Source of the DNA: Lentzea jiangxiensis
Lineage (GTDB): Bacteria; Actinomycetota; Actinomycetes; Mycobacteriales; Pseudonocardiaceae
Direction of reading: 5' to 3'
Length of the DNA: 64,000 bases
NCBI RefSeq assembly: GCF_900104175.1
Contig: NZ_FNIX01000013.1
Coordinates: 124,001 to 188,000, forward strand
In this document: piece by piece, positions 1 to 8,302 of the stretch
Position numbering within the stretch: position 1 is the stretch's first letter
Layout of the letters: every line of letters starts with the position of its first letter
Program-made: the position numbers and the translations under genes
The notes under the pieces: generated by a model
The model's database searches: none
Told to the model about the DNA's origin: nothing
What the model saw: the letters and a program-made list of their open reading frames with translations, nothing else

Positions 1-914
1 GGGTGCGGGAGCAACTCGAGCTCGTCCTGCACGGGGCGATGCGGCGGGGGACCGCGCCGGACCACGTGCTGCTCAGCGGCCCGCCCGGGCTGGGCAAGAC
101 CAGCCTCGCGATGATCATCGCGAAGGAGCTCGGCAGCGCCATCCGGATCACCAGCGGTCCCGCGCTCGAACGGGCGGGGGACCTCGCGGCGATGCTGTCG
201 AACCTCGTCGAGGGCGACGTGCTGTTCATCGACGAGATCCACCGCATGGCGCGGCCCGCGGAGGAGATGCTGTACCTCGCGATGGAGGACTTCCGGGTCG
301 ACGTCGTCGTCGGCAAGGGGCCCGGCGCGACCAGCATCCCGCTCGACATCGCGCCGTTCACGCTGGTCGGAGCCACGACGAGGTCCGGGGCGCTCACGGG
401 ACCGCTGCGCGACCGGTTCGGCTTCACCGGGCACATGGAGTTCTACAGCCCCGACGAGCTCGACCTCATCATCAAGCGCAGCGCCAAGATCCTCGGGGTC
501 GACCTGGACGCCGAGGGCGCGCTCGAGATCGCCGGGCGCAGCAGGGGCACCCCCCGCATCGCCAACAGGCTGCTGCGGCGCGTGCGGGACTTCGCCGAGG
601 TCAGGGCCGACGGCAGGGTCACGGAGGAGATCGCGCGGCAGGCGCTCGAGGTCTACGACGTCGACCAGCTCGGCCTCGACCGCCTCGACCGCGCGGTCCT
701 CAGCGCCCTGGTCAAGAGCTTCCACGGGGGTCCGGTCGGCGTGTCCACGCTCGCGGTCGCCGTCGGTGAGGAGCCGACCACGGTCGAAGAGGTGTGCGAA
801 CCGTATTTGGTGCGGGCTGGCATGCTGGCCAGGACACCGCGCGGTCGAGTGGCGACGCCCGCCGCGTGGCACCACCTGGGGCTGGAACCGCCCGCCGGTG
901 ATCAACTGTGGTGA
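1..914 (+). CDS. ruvB: Holliday junction branch-migration ATPase RuvB (5' end outside window)
   Basis: RuvB is the hexameric motor that works with RuvA and RuvC to migrate Holliday junctions during recombinational repair. The frame is already open at the left edge, so the N-terminus is missing; the GTG at 3 is an internal valine of the usual VREQLELVL stretch, not a start. Visible parts are Walker A (GPPGLGKTS), Walker B (IDEIHR), sensor 1 (VGATTRSG), the arginine-finger segment (PLRDRFG) and the C-terminal winged helix, which ends normally at a TGA at 912-914. The following yajC gene is the usual neighbour in actinobacteria. Only the truncation by the window is unusual. Confidence 0.97.
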   Translation, partial: VREQLELVLHGAMRRGTAPDHVLLSGPPGLGKTSLAMIIAKELGSAIRITSGPALERAGDLAAMLSNLVEGDVLFIDEIHRMARPAEEMLYLAMEDFRVDVVVGKGPGATSIPLDIAPFTLVGATTRSGALTGPLRDRFGFTGHMEFYSPDELDLIIKRSAKILGVDLDAEGALEIAGRSRGTPRIANRLLRRVRDFAEVRADGRVTEEIARQALEVYDVDQLGLDRLDRAVLSALVKSFHGGPVGVSTLAVAVGEEPTTVEEVCEPYLVRAGMLARTPRGRVATPAAWHHLGLEPPAGDQLW

Positions 915-986
915 CCTGGCACAATCGGTGAAAGCACCTGGACATATCGGACGTGCGTCGAGGCATGTCCACTTGATCGGAGAATG

Positions 987-1361
987 ATGGGCAACCTTTC
1001 GTCTTTGATGTTCCCGTTGCTCCTGGTTCTGCTCGCGGTGCCGCTGTTCCTCAGCGCGCGCAAGCAGAAGCGGGCGATGGCCGAGCAGCAGCAGCTGCAG
1101 AGCTCGCTCCAGCCGGGGGACAAGGTCATGACGACTTCGGGTCTCTACGGCACCGTCGCCGACGCGAGCCACGACACCACCATCGACATCGAGATCTCCG
1201 AGGGTGTCGTCACGCGGTGGCTGCGCGCCGCCATCCGCGAGAAGGTGGCCGAGACCGACGAGGCCGTGCTCGAGGACAAGACCGACGAGCCCGAGGCCGA
1301 GGTGACCACCGCCCCCGCCGCACAGGTCGCGGAGCCCTTGGACCACAACGTCAAGAAGTAA
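987..1361 (+). CDS. yajC: preprotein translocase accessory subunit YajC
   Basis: Small single-pass membrane protein that associates with SecDF in the SecDF-YajC complex assisting protein export. The N-terminus (about residues 4-24, LSSLMFPLLLVLLAVPLF) is one membrane span followed by a basic stretch. The YajC domain (LQPGDKVMTTSGLYGTV) follows, then an acidic, Ala/Pro-rich tail typical of actinobacterial YajC. Two ATG codons lie in tandem at 984 and 987; the GGAG at 979-982 fits 987 better (4-base spacer). It lies between ruvB and secD, the conserved order. The 129 bases before secD contain a hairpin. Confidence 0.93.
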   Translation: MGNLSSLMFPLLLVLLAVPLFLSARKQKRAMAEQQQLQSSLQPGDKVMTTSGLYGTVADASHDTTIDIEISEGVVTRWLRAAIREKVAETDEAVLEDKTDEPEAEVTTAPAAQVAEPLDHNVKK

Positions 1362-1377
1362 CCGACAGGCTCGTGAC

Positions 1378-1416
1378 ACCTGGGGTTGGCAACTGTGAAC
1401 ACCGCCAACTCCAGGT
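1378..1416 (+). repeat. hairpin between yajC and secD
   Basis: Left arm 1378-1390 (ACCTGGGGTTGGC) pairs with right arm 1404-1416 (GCCAACTCCAGGT) over 13 positions with a single G-U, around a 13-base loop. It starts 16 bases after the yajC stop and ends 74 bases before the secD start. No T-run follows, so it is either a weak or factor-assisted terminator, or an mRNA element separating yajC from secDF. Confidence 0.55.
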
Positions 1417-1490
1417 AGTGACGCGCACCTCACCCGGCGCGCGTTACGCTGCGCGCTCGGAAACCATCGCTACTAGGAGACGGACGGATC

Positions 1491-3281
1491 GTGGCACCTC
1501 CGGCCGGGCAAATTCGCCCTGCGAAATATCTGGCGAGTTTTGTCCTCATCGTGGTCGCGCTCTACGCCCTGGTGTTCTTCACCGGGAACGGTTCGGCCAA
1601 ACCCAAGCTCGGAATCGACCTCCAGGGTGGCACGCTCGTCACGCTGACCGCGCGTCAGGAAGACGGGGCCCAGCCCAGCGAGGAAGCGCTCAACCGCGCA
1701 CGTGACCTCATCGAGGTCCGCGTGAACGGTCTCGGCGTTTCCGGTGCCGAGGTCGTGCGGGACGGCAACAACCTGGTGATCACGGTCCCGGGTGCGGACA
1801 GCGAAGGCGCGAAGGGCCTCGGCCAGACCGCTCGCCTCGCGTTCCGCAAGGTCATCGGCCAGCCGGTCCCCGCGGGCGCCGCCCCGAACCCGTCGCAGCC
1901 GTCGTCGAGCACCGCGCCGTCCAGCGGTGCGAGCACGCCTCCCGCGACCCCGCCGAGCCAGAGCGCCGGTCAGGCGCCGCCGTCGAGCGGTGCCCCGCAG
2001 GGCCGCCCCGCGCCGAACCTGGTCGCGCAGCCGTCCAGCACCCCGCCGAGCAGCGGCGCCGCGCCGTCCAGCAGCGCGAGCACGCCGCCCGCCCCCTCCA
2101 ACGTCGACCCGAAGGTCGCGAAGGAGATCCAGGAGGCGAAGGCGCTGCGCCAGAGCACGGACCCGCAGGTCCTGCAGCAGGCCGCGCTCCTGCTCGACTG
2201 CACGCAGCCCGACCCGCTGCGCGGCAACGACGACCTGGACAAGCCGCTCGTCACCTGTGACGAGAAGGGCGAGTTCAAGTACACCCTGGCCCCGGTCAAC
2301 CCTCCCAAGGAGGACACCCAGACCAAGGCCGACGACTACTCGAACTACTCCCGCCTCACCGGTGAGGACATCAACAACGCCGCGGCGAACAACAACCCGA
2401 ACGGCACCGGCTACGTCGTCAACCTCGACTTCAAGTCCGAGGGTGGCAGCAAGTGGGCCAAGTTCACCTCCGCCAACGTCCAGCAGGCCGTCGCGGTCGT
2501 GCTCGACGGCGAGGTCATGTCCGCCCCGACCATCCAGTCGGCCATCGAGGGCGGCTCGACCGAGATCAGCGGCAAGTTCACGCTGAAGGAAGCCCAGAAC
2601 CTCGCGAACACGCTGAAGTACGGCGCGCTGCCGCTGTCCTTCGACTCGTCCGAGGCGCAGACGGTCTCCCCGACGCTCGGCCTGCAGTCGCTCAAGGCGG
2701 GCCTGATCGCCGGCGGCATCGGCCTCGCGCTGGTCTTCGTCTACTGCATGTTCTACTACCGCCTCATGGGCATCCTGACGATCCTGTCGCTCGCCCTGTC
2801 CGCCGTGATCATCTACGGGGTGCTGGTCCTGCTCGGCCGCCTCATCGGGTTCACGCTCGACCTCGCCGGCATCGCCGGGTTCATCGTCGCGATCGGTATC
2901 ACCGCGGACTCGTTCATCGTCTTCTTCGAACGACTGAAAGACGAAGTGCGTGAGGGCCGCACGTTCCGTTCGGCCGTCCCGCGCGCATGGGTTCGTTCCC
3001 GCCGCACGATCCTCTCGGCCGACGCGGTCAGCTTCATCGCCGCCGCCGTGCTGTACGTGATCGCGGTCGGCCAGGTGAAGGGCTTCGCGTTCACCCTCGG
3101 CATGTCGACGGTCCTCGACCTCGTGGTCGTGTTCCTCGTGACGCACCCGCTGGTCGCGATGGCGTCGAAGTCCAAGTTCCTGTCCAGCCCGAGCCTGTCC
3201 GGCCTGGGCGGTGCCGCCCGCGAGGGCGCCGCGCACCGCGCCGCCACGACCGGCAAGACCACCGCCGTGAAGGGGGCCTGA
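1491..3281 (+). CDS. secD: protein translocase subunit SecD
   Basis: SecD, with SecF, is an RND-type membrane protein that uses the proton-motive force to pull exported proteins off the outer face of SecYEG. At 596 residues it has TM1 at about 11-30, the P1 signature GIDLQGGT, a large extracytoplasmic domain and five C-terminal membrane spans from about 398 onward. Residues about 124-202 are a low-complexity Pro/Ser/Ala insert inside the external domain, common in high-GC actinobacteria and probably a flexible linker. The start is GTG 1491, with AGGAGA at 1475-1480 ten bases upstream. One base separates its stop from secF. Confidence 0.96.
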   Translation: MAPPAGQIRPAKYLASFVLIVVALYALVFFTGNGSAKPKLGIDLQGGTLVTLTARQEDGAQPSEEALNRARDLIEVRVNGLGVSGAEVVRDGNNLVITVPGADSEGAKGLGQTARLAFRKVIGQPVPAGAAPNPSQPSSSTAPSSGASTPPATPPSQSAGQAPPSSGAPQGRPAPNLVAQPSSTPPSSGAAPSSSASTPPAPSNVDPKVAKEIQEAKALRQSTDPQVLQQAALLLDCTQPDPLRGNDDLDKPLVTCDEKGEFKYTLAPVNPPKEDTQTKADDYSNYSRLTGEDINNAAANNNPNGTGYVVNLDFKSEGGSKWAKFTSANVQQAVAVVLDGEVMSAPTIQSAIEGGSTEISGKFTLKEAQNLANTLKYGALPLSFDSSEAQTVSPTLGLQSLKAGLIAGGIGLALVFVYCMFYYRLMGILTILSLALSAVIIYGVLVLLGRLIGFTLDLAGIAGFIVAIGITADSFIVFFERLKDEVREGRTFRSAVPRAWVRSRRTILSADAVSFIAAAVLYVIAVGQVKGFAFTLGMSTVLDLVVVFLVTHPLVAMASKSKFLSSPSLSGLGGAAREGAAHRAATTGKTTAVKGA

Positions 3282-3282
3282 C

Positions 3283-4437
3283 ATGGGCAGCGTGCTCTCG
3301 CGCCTCTACGTCGGCAACGGCGCCTTCGACATCGTCGGCAAGCGCCTCCGCTGGTACATCACGTCCAGCATCATCCTGCTGGTCTGCATCGGCTCGATGG
3401 TGTTCAACGGCTTCAACCTGGGCATCGACTTCAAGGGCGGCACGAAGATCTCGATGCCGTCGGTCTCGGCCAGCGGCCAGTCCATCTCGACGGGCGCCGT
3501 CGAGGACGCGTTCGCCAAGGCGATCCCGGACAAGAAGCCGACCGCCGTGCAGGCCGTCGGTTCCGGTGCCAGCGCGACGATCCAGATCAAGTCGCCCGCG
3601 CTGAACATCCAGGAGGTCGCGGCCCTCAAGGCGGGCCTCACCCAGGACACCCAGCCGCAGGGCGGCCAGTCGGCGATCTCCGACAGCGCCGTCTCCGCGT
3701 CCTGGGGCGGTGAGATCAGCGGCAAGGCCCTGTGGGCCCTGTTCTGGTTCTTCGTCGCGGTGACGCTGTTCCTGGCGTTCTACTTCGAGTGGCGCATGGC
3801 CGTCGGCGCGCTCGTCGCCGTCTTCCACGACGTCATCATCACCGCGGGCGTGTACTCGCTCATCGGCTTCGAGGTGACGCCCGCGACGGTGATCGGTCTG
3901 CTCACGATCCTCGGCTTCTCCCTGTACGACACGGTCGTCGTGTTCGACAAGGTCAAGGAGAACACCCGCGGCCTGCTGGGCCTGACCCGCCGCACCTACG
4001 CCGAGGCCGCGAACCTCGCGCTGAACCAGACCCTGATGCGCTCGATCAACACCTCGCTGATCGCGCTCCTCCCGGTCATCGGCCTGCTGGTCGTCGGCGT
4101 CGGCATCCTGGGCGTCGGCACGCTGCAGGACCTCGCGCTCGTGCAGCTCGTCGGCATGTTCGTCGGTGCCCTGTCCTCGATCTTCATCGCCACCCCGGTG
4201 CTGGTGGACCTGAAGATGCGCGACCCGAAGTACATCGCGCAGGCCAGGCGCGTGGCCGCCCGCCGCGCCAAGGGCTCCGGCCCGCAGCCGGCCGAGGGCA
4301 TCGAGTCGGCCGACGAGGACGCCCTCGCCGCCGACCTGCGCAAGGAAGAGGCGTACGCCGCCGCCGCGTCGGTGCCCCACCGCACCGCCAAGGCGGGCGA
4401 CGCCCGCCGCCGTCCGACCGGGAAGCGCCAGCGTTGA
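3283..4437 (+). CDS. secF: protein translocase subunit SecF
   Basis: Partner of SecD in the SecDF export motor. The protein has 384 residues, with TM1 at about 25-43, the SecF signature GIDFKGGT at about 47-54, a short external domain and five C-terminal spans (for example ALFWFFVAVTLFLAFYFEW and ITAGVYSLIGFEV). The segment GFSLYDTVVVFDKVKEN is the conserved SecF TM4-5 motif. A charged C-terminal tail of about 70 residues faces the cytoplasm. The start ATG 3283 follows the secD stop by one base, so the two are translationally coupled. Its TGA overlaps the probable TTG start of apt. Confidence 0.96.
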   Translation: MGSVLSRLYVGNGAFDIVGKRLRWYITSSIILLVCIGSMVFNGFNLGIDFKGGTKISMPSVSASGQSISTGAVEDAFAKAIPDKKPTAVQAVGSGASATIQIKSPALNIQEVAALKAGLTQDTQPQGGQSAISDSAVSASWGGEISGKALWALFWFFVAVTLFLAFYFEWRMAVGALVAVFHDVIITAGVYSLIGFEVTPATVIGLLTILGFSLYDTVVVFDKVKENTRGLLGLTRRTYAEAANLALNQTLMRSINTSLIALLPVIGLLVVGVGILGVGTLQDLALVQLVGMFVGALSSIFIATPVLVDLKMRDPKYIAQARRVAARRAKGSGPQPAEGIESADEDALAADLRKEEAYAAAASVPHRTAKAGDARRRPTGKRQR

Positions 4438-4952
4438 AATTGGATCGTGCTCTGGGACTGATGCGCGAGGTCCCGGACTTCCCCCGGGCGGGGGTCGTCT
4501 TCCGGGACCTCACGCCGGTCCTCGCCGACCCGGACGCCCTGCGCGCCGTGGTCGACGCCCTGCAGGACAAGATCGACGACAGCACCCAGGTGATCGCCGC
4601 CATCGAGTCGCGCGGCTTCCTCCTGGGCGCCGCCCTGGGCTACGGCTGGCGCTACGGCGTCGTGCCGCTGCGCAAGCCGGGCAAGCTGCCGGTCGTCGCC
4701 GACTCGGTCTCCTACGACCTGGAGTACGGCTCCACGTCGCTGGAGCTGCCCGGCGGGGCGATCCAGCCAGGCCAGCGCGTGGTCGTGGTCGACGACGTCC
4801 TGGCCACCGGAGGCACCGCGGAGGCCGCCTGCACGCTCGTGGAGCGCGCGGGAGGCATCGTCACGGGTGTCTCGGTGGTGCTGGAGATCGCGGCGCTGGA
4901 GGGCCGCTCACGGCTTGCGGGCCGTGACGTCCAGACGCTCATGACCGTGTAG
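4434..4952 (+). CDS. apt: adenine phosphoribosyltransferase
   Basis: Makes AMP from adenine and PRPP in purine salvage. The type I PRTase fold is clear: N-terminal REVPDFPRAGVVFRDLTP, the IESRGFLLG loop, and the PRPP-binding motif VVVVDDVLATGGTAEA at about residues 116-131. From a TTG at 4434 the product has 172 residues, the family's usual length; this TTG overlaps the secF stop (TTGA). No other start gives a complete N-terminus (the next, TTG 4440, loses only two residues). In M. tuberculosis a lipoprotein gene sits between secF and apt; here the genes are fused into one transcription unit. Confidence 0.94.
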   Translation: MKLDRALGLMREVPDFPRAGVVFRDLTPVLADPDALRAVVDALQDKIDDSTQVIAAIESRGFLLGAALGYGWRYGVVPLRKPGKLPVVADSVSYDLEYGSTSLELPGGAIQPGQRVVVVDDVLATGGTAEAACTLVERAGGIVTGVSVVLEIAALEGRSRLAGRDVQTLMTV

Positions 4953-4963
4953 AGGTCGTGCTT

Positions 4964-5000
4964 CGGAAGGGCCGGTGACGAGTCGTCGCCGGCCCTTCCG
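4964..5000. terminator. bidirectional terminator after apt
   Basis: A perfect 12-base-pair stem (4964-4975 CGGAAGGGCCGG with 4989-5000 CCGGCCCTTCCG) is extended inward by GACGA/TCGTC around a single G. It lies between the convergent apt and the next minus-strand gene, 12 bases after the apt stop and 4 bases from the other stop. There is no strong T tract, as is usual for high-GC actinobacterial terminators. Confidence 0.85.
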
Positions 5001-5004
5001 CGTG

Positions 5005-5289
5005 TCAGCCGCTGACCGGCGTGACGATGAACCGGTAGGCGACCACGACGGTGATCGCCCACAGGAAGTAGAAGATCGGCAACGCCAGCACGACCAGCCG
5101 CCACGCCTTCATGCCGCCGTGCCCGACCCTCGTCAGCGCGGCGGACGCGCCGAGCCAGGGCACCACACCGAGCAGCAGCGCGCGCAACGCCTCACCACCG
5201 CCGTTGACGACCAGGTTGAGCAGGACGATCGCGGCGTACCAGATGCCCGCGAACGCCAGGCAGTGCCAGAGCGGCCGGTGCGAGTGCAT
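5005..5289 (-). CDS. small integral membrane protein, function unknown
   Basis: A 94-residue protein made almost entirely of three hydrophobic segments (WHCLAFAGIWYAAIVLLNLVV; ALRALLLGVVPWLGASAAL; LVVLALPIFYFLWAITVVVAY). I do not recognise a family. ATG 5289 is chosen over the in-frame GTG 5328 because GGAAGG lies eight bases upstream of it. The gene ends against the apt terminator and is the second of two small membrane-protein genes on the minus strand, both inside the segment inserted between apt and rel. Confidence 0.6.
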   Translation of the reverse strand: MHSHRPLWHCLAFAGIWYAAIVLLNLVVNGGGEALRALLLGVVPWLGASAALTRVGHGGMKAWRLVVLALPIFYFLWAITVVVAYRFIVTPVSG

Positions 5290-5361
5290 GGCGTCAGCCT
5301 TCCAGGCGTGTTCGAGCACGCTGCTCACCCGCCCATCGCCTGGCTCGCGAGCAGCCGTTCA

Positions 5362-5637
5362 TCACGCCACCGGCGGAGGGGCCACGAGCGCGGCGCCGAT
5401 GCTCACGAACACCAGCGTCACGAGCGACGCCGGCGCCGTGACGACCGCGATCTCCCACAGCCTCGGTGCCTTCGCGCGGCGCAGCACCAGCCAGCTCAGG
5501 GTGGTCGCGACCACCCAGCCCACCGACGAGCCGATGATCGACCTCGGGTCGATGTGGCCCGGGGCGTCGAGGGCGAGGTACGCCATCGTGCCGAGCCACA
5601 CGAACGTCATGGCGGCGCACCAGAGCAGGGTCCTCAC
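5362..5637 (-). CDS. small integral membrane protein, function unknown
   Basis: A 91-residue protein with three predicted membrane spans (LLWCAAMTFVWLGTMAYLAL; IIGSSVGWVVATTLSWLVLRR; EIAVVTAPASLVTLVFVSIGAAL). No family is recognised. It lies 72 bases upstream of the other small membrane protein and is probably co-transcribed with it. The GTG at 5637 gives the full first span; an ATG at 5610 is possible but would cut it. GC3 is high, and it does not overlap another gene. Confidence 0.55.
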   Translation of the reverse strand: MRTLLWCAAMTFVWLGTMAYLALDAPGHIDPRSIIGSSVGWVVATTLSWLVLRRAKAPRLWEIAVVTAPASLVTLVFVSIGAALVAPPPVA

Positions 5638-5706
5638 GGGTTCGAGTCTGTCAGGTGCCCCGGCGGTACCGGTCCGGCACGTGAGCTTCTTCGCCGGACG
5701 TATGTC

Positions 5707-5729
5707 GAACGGATTTCTTTTGTCCGTTC
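5707..5729. repeat. inverted repeat in AT-richer intergenic region
   Basis: GAACGGA (5707-5713) and TCCGTTC (5723-5729) form a perfect 7-bp inverted repeat around a T-rich 9-base loop. It lies in the 236-base region between the divergent membrane-protein gene and the DUF222 gene, which is visibly less GC-rich than its surroundings. It could be an operator for either promoter or a small hairpin; nothing else clear was seen in this region. Confidence 0.35.
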
Positions 5730-5873
5730 TCTTGCGTGTTCGCTAACTGCTGATTGTGTCGCGTATAGAGAGATGCGCACTAACGGCGCCTATAGCGTTT
5801 GTCCTGGTTGTTCACTCGATCGTGTGTGCTCTGACGTGCTTTTATGATGCGATCTTGCGATACGGTCGAACGC

Positions 5874-7093
5874 ATGAGCGAACCTGACTTCCGCCTCCTG
5901 GCCACCGACGAACTGCCGAGCGCGGTCGTCGGTGATGTGGTGGGAATTCGTGTTCTCGAGAATTCGATGATGCAGAAGATCGCCGAACTTGAGCGGCGTG
6001 GCGCCGCATCCGAGCTGGGCTATCGGAATGTGGCGCAGGTGCTGCGCCATGCCGTGCGGTGGGACCTGAGGACCGCGCGGCAGTGGGTCGCCCGCGCCGG
6101 CGAGCTGGCTCGGGAGGTCACGCCGTCGGGCTCGGTGCTGGAGCCGGAGCTGCCGGCCACCGCCGCCGCGGTCGCGGAGGGGATGCTCTCCGGTGAGCAC
6201 ATCTCGGCGGTCGCCGAGGTGGTGGAGGAGTTGCCGCCCGAGGCCGAGCGGCCCGTGGTCGAGTTCGCGTCGCGGCACGAGCCCGCTGCGGTGCGCGCGT
6301 TCGGCAAGGAGCTCGCGTACCGGCTCTACCAGCAAGACGAGGAGCCGGGCTCCGCCGAGCAGGTGGCGCCGGTCAACCGGCTGCGCATGCAGTGGAAGGG
6401 CGACTGGCTGGAGGTGTCGGCCAAGCTCGACAAGGTCACCGGTGCGAAGTTCGAGGCGATGATCGACCCGCTGGCCAAGCCCCGCCCGGCCACTCCGGAG
6501 GAAGGCGTGGACCCACGTTCGCGCGGCGAGCGGGAAGGCGACGCGTTCGCCGACCTGATCGACCTGGTGCTGCGCGCCGACCTCCTGCCCGAGCACGGCG
6601 GCGAGCCGGTCACCCTCACCATGACGATGCCGTACGAGGCCCTGGCGGCGCGGACGGGCTTCGCGACGCTCGACAACCGCGTCCGCGTCCCGGCCACCCT
6701 GGTCCGCCGCCTCGCCTGCAACGCGGGCGTGATCCCGGTGGTGCTGGGCGGCCGCTCCGAACCGGTGGACATAGGCCGCAAGAGCAGAACGTTCCCCGCC
6801 GCCGTCCGCCGCCTGCTGGTGGCGAGAGACCAGGGCTGCACCTTCCCGGGGTGCGACCGCCCGCCGAAGCACTGCGACGCCCACCACGTCAGGTTCTGGT
6901 CGGAGGGCGGCGAGACATCCGTGCACAACGCGGCCCTGCTGTGCCGCCACCACCACACTCTGATCCACCAAAGCGAGTGGGAGGTGGAGCTCCACGGGGA
7001 GTCCCGGTCTTCATCCCGCCAGCCTGGCTCGACCCGGACCGTACCCCGCGAACGAACACCGCACACCACGCCGCCCACCACGTCGCGGCCTAG
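5874..7093 (+). pseudogene. DUF222 / HNH endonuclease (13E12 family), frameshifted near 6996-6999
   Basis: Member of the actinobacterial 13E12 repeat family: DUF222 domain in the N-terminal two thirds and a C-terminal HNH nuclease (CTFPGCDRPPKHCDAHHV, then SVHNAALLCRHHHTLIHQ). Reading from ATG 5874 the frame is typical until WEVELHG; the family C-terminus (GVPVFIPPAWLDPDRTPR) continues only in the frame one base over, ending at a TAG at 7091-7093. Adding one G to the GGGG run at 6996-6999 restores it. Without that, the frame runs on to 7181 with an unrelated tail, overlapping the next gene. The catalytic HNH part is complete before the shift, so activity may survive. It could be a sequencing error, a recent mutation or a slippage site. 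Confidence 0.75.
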
Positions 7094-7159
7094 CCCGTGC
7101 CACCAGGGCTTTCGAGCATCCGTTTTCACCCGAAGGAGCTGGTTCGTGGAGGAGGGCCA

Positions 7160-8050
7160 ATGCCTACCGTCGGACGAATGACTGCGATCACTTCCACCGC
7201 CTACAGCCGGGACCTGGGCGACGAGCTGCGCCGCCTGCGCGAGAAGTTCACGTCGCTGACCGGCCACGCCTTCGCCGAACAGCTCGGGTGGGACCCGAGC
7301 AAGGTCTCGAACATCGAGAAGGGCAAGGCGCGGGCGAGCGAGATCGACCTCGTGCAGTACCTGATGATGTGCGGCCGGGACAGCGCTCATTTCGAGGCCT
7401 TCCGCGAGCGGTACCGCTACGCCTTCGACCCGTACGTGCTGATCGTGCCGGACAACTTGCGCACGCTCGCGATGGCGGAGGCCCAGGCGCAGAAGATCAC
7501 CTCTTACGACGTGTTGTCGGTGCCGGGCCTCGTCCAAATCCCCGGCTATGCGCGCGCACTGCTCGAAACCGGGCGCAAGACACCGGCGGACGTGGAGAAG
7601 AGCTTCCGGTGGCGGATGGACCGGCAGGCGGTCCTGAGGCGACCGAACCCACCGGAGTGCCGCTTCTACGTGCACGAGCTCGCCCTGCAGCTCCAGGTCG
7701 GCGATGAACGGATCATGGAAGAGCAGTACCTCCGCATGCTGTTCAACACGCACATCATCCGAATCGTGCCGATATCCGCTGGTCCAGGTCCCATCCGGAT
7801 GTCGCCGAGGATGTTGCTCAGCTTCGAGAAGCTGGTGCCGCTGGCGTACAGCGAGACCGATCTGGCAAGGGTGTTCGCGCAAGACGGCGCCGCCATCGCG
7901 GACAGCCGGGAGTTCTTCAAGTGGTTGGATGCCCGCGCTTTGGATGAGGGACAATCGAAGAGCTTGCTGACGAGCTACATCAGCAGACTTCGGAAGGACC
8001 CGCATGAGCCACCGGCGGAGCTGGCGCAAGAGCACCTACAGCGGTCCTGA
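7160..8050 (+). CDS. helix-turn-helix regulator with DUF5753 domain
   Basis: DNA-binding regulator of the large actinobacterial XRE-DUF5753 family. Residues about 10-70 hold the helix-turn-helix (FAEQLGWDPSKVSNIEKGKARAS), and the rest is the DUF5753 domain with YDVLSVPGLVQIPGYARAL and RMDRQAVL. From ATG 7160 it has 296 residues; GGAGG at 7151-7155 lies four bases upstream. It overlaps the following DUF397 gene by 47 bases, the classic arrangement in which the regulator is paired with its small partner. Such pairs are numerous in Streptomyces and relatives and act in development and antibiotic control; the target here is unknown. Confidence 0.9.
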   Translation: MPTVGRMTAITSTAYSRDLGDELRRLREKFTSLTGHAFAEQLGWDPSKVSNIEKGKARASEIDLVQYLMMCGRDSAHFEAFRERYRYAFDPYVLIVPDNLRTLAMAEAQAQKITSYDVLSVPGLVQIPGYARALLETGRKTPADVEKSFRWRMDRQAVLRRPNPPECRFYVHELALQLQVGDERIMEEQYLRMLFNTHIIRIVPISAGPGPIRMSPRMLLSFEKLVPLAYSETDLARVFAQDGAAIADSREFFKWLDARALDEGQSKSLLTSYISRLRKDPHEPPAELAQEHLQRS

Positions 8051-8180
8051 GGGCGACACCGCGTGCGTCGAGGTGTCGCTTTCGCGCGACGCCTTGGTGC
8101 GTGACTCGAAGGCGGCCGGGGGTGACGTCCTGGTGTTCTCGGCGCACGCCTGGAGGGCCTTCGTGAAGGCCGTCGCCTGA
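8004..8180 (+). CDS. DUF397 domain protein
   Basis: A 58-residue protein beginning MSHRRSWRKSTYSGPEGDTA, with the DUF397 hallmarks W-x-K-S-x-Y-S, C-V-E-V, VRDSK and a terminal FSAHAWRAFV. DUF397 proteins are small partners of HTH-DUF5753 regulators. GGAAGGA at 7992-7998 is a good ribosome-binding site inside the regulator's coding end. The 47-base overlap with the regulator in another frame suggests coupled expression. About 120 bases then follow before rel; these contain a near-repeat of CAACGGAAGT about 45 bases apart but no recognised element. Confidence 0.9.
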   Translation: MSHRRSWRKSTYSGPEGDTACVEVSLSRDALVRDSKAAGGDVLVFSAHAWRAFVKAVA

Positions 8181-8302
8181 TCGGCTCAACGGAAGTTCGG
8201 TTCGCGTTCACCGTGTGAGCTGCGCCGCTCAGCGAGCCAACGGAAGTCTCGTCTGCGTCAACGCGTTATCCTCGGTACTCGCGAGACCCGAGGAGCGTGG
8301 GG

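Noticed and set aside
1860..2100. Pro/Ser-rich stretch in SecD as a frameshift or insertion
   Set aside because: The reading frame is unbroken and such linkers are common in SecD of high-GC actinobacteria.
5866..5881. TCGAAC-GCAT-GAGCGA as a LexA box in front of the DUF222/HNH gene
   Set aside because: Only the left half matches; the right half keeps 4 of 6 bases and the site runs over the start codon. Attractive because 13E12 genes are SOS-linked in mycobacteria, but too weak to call.
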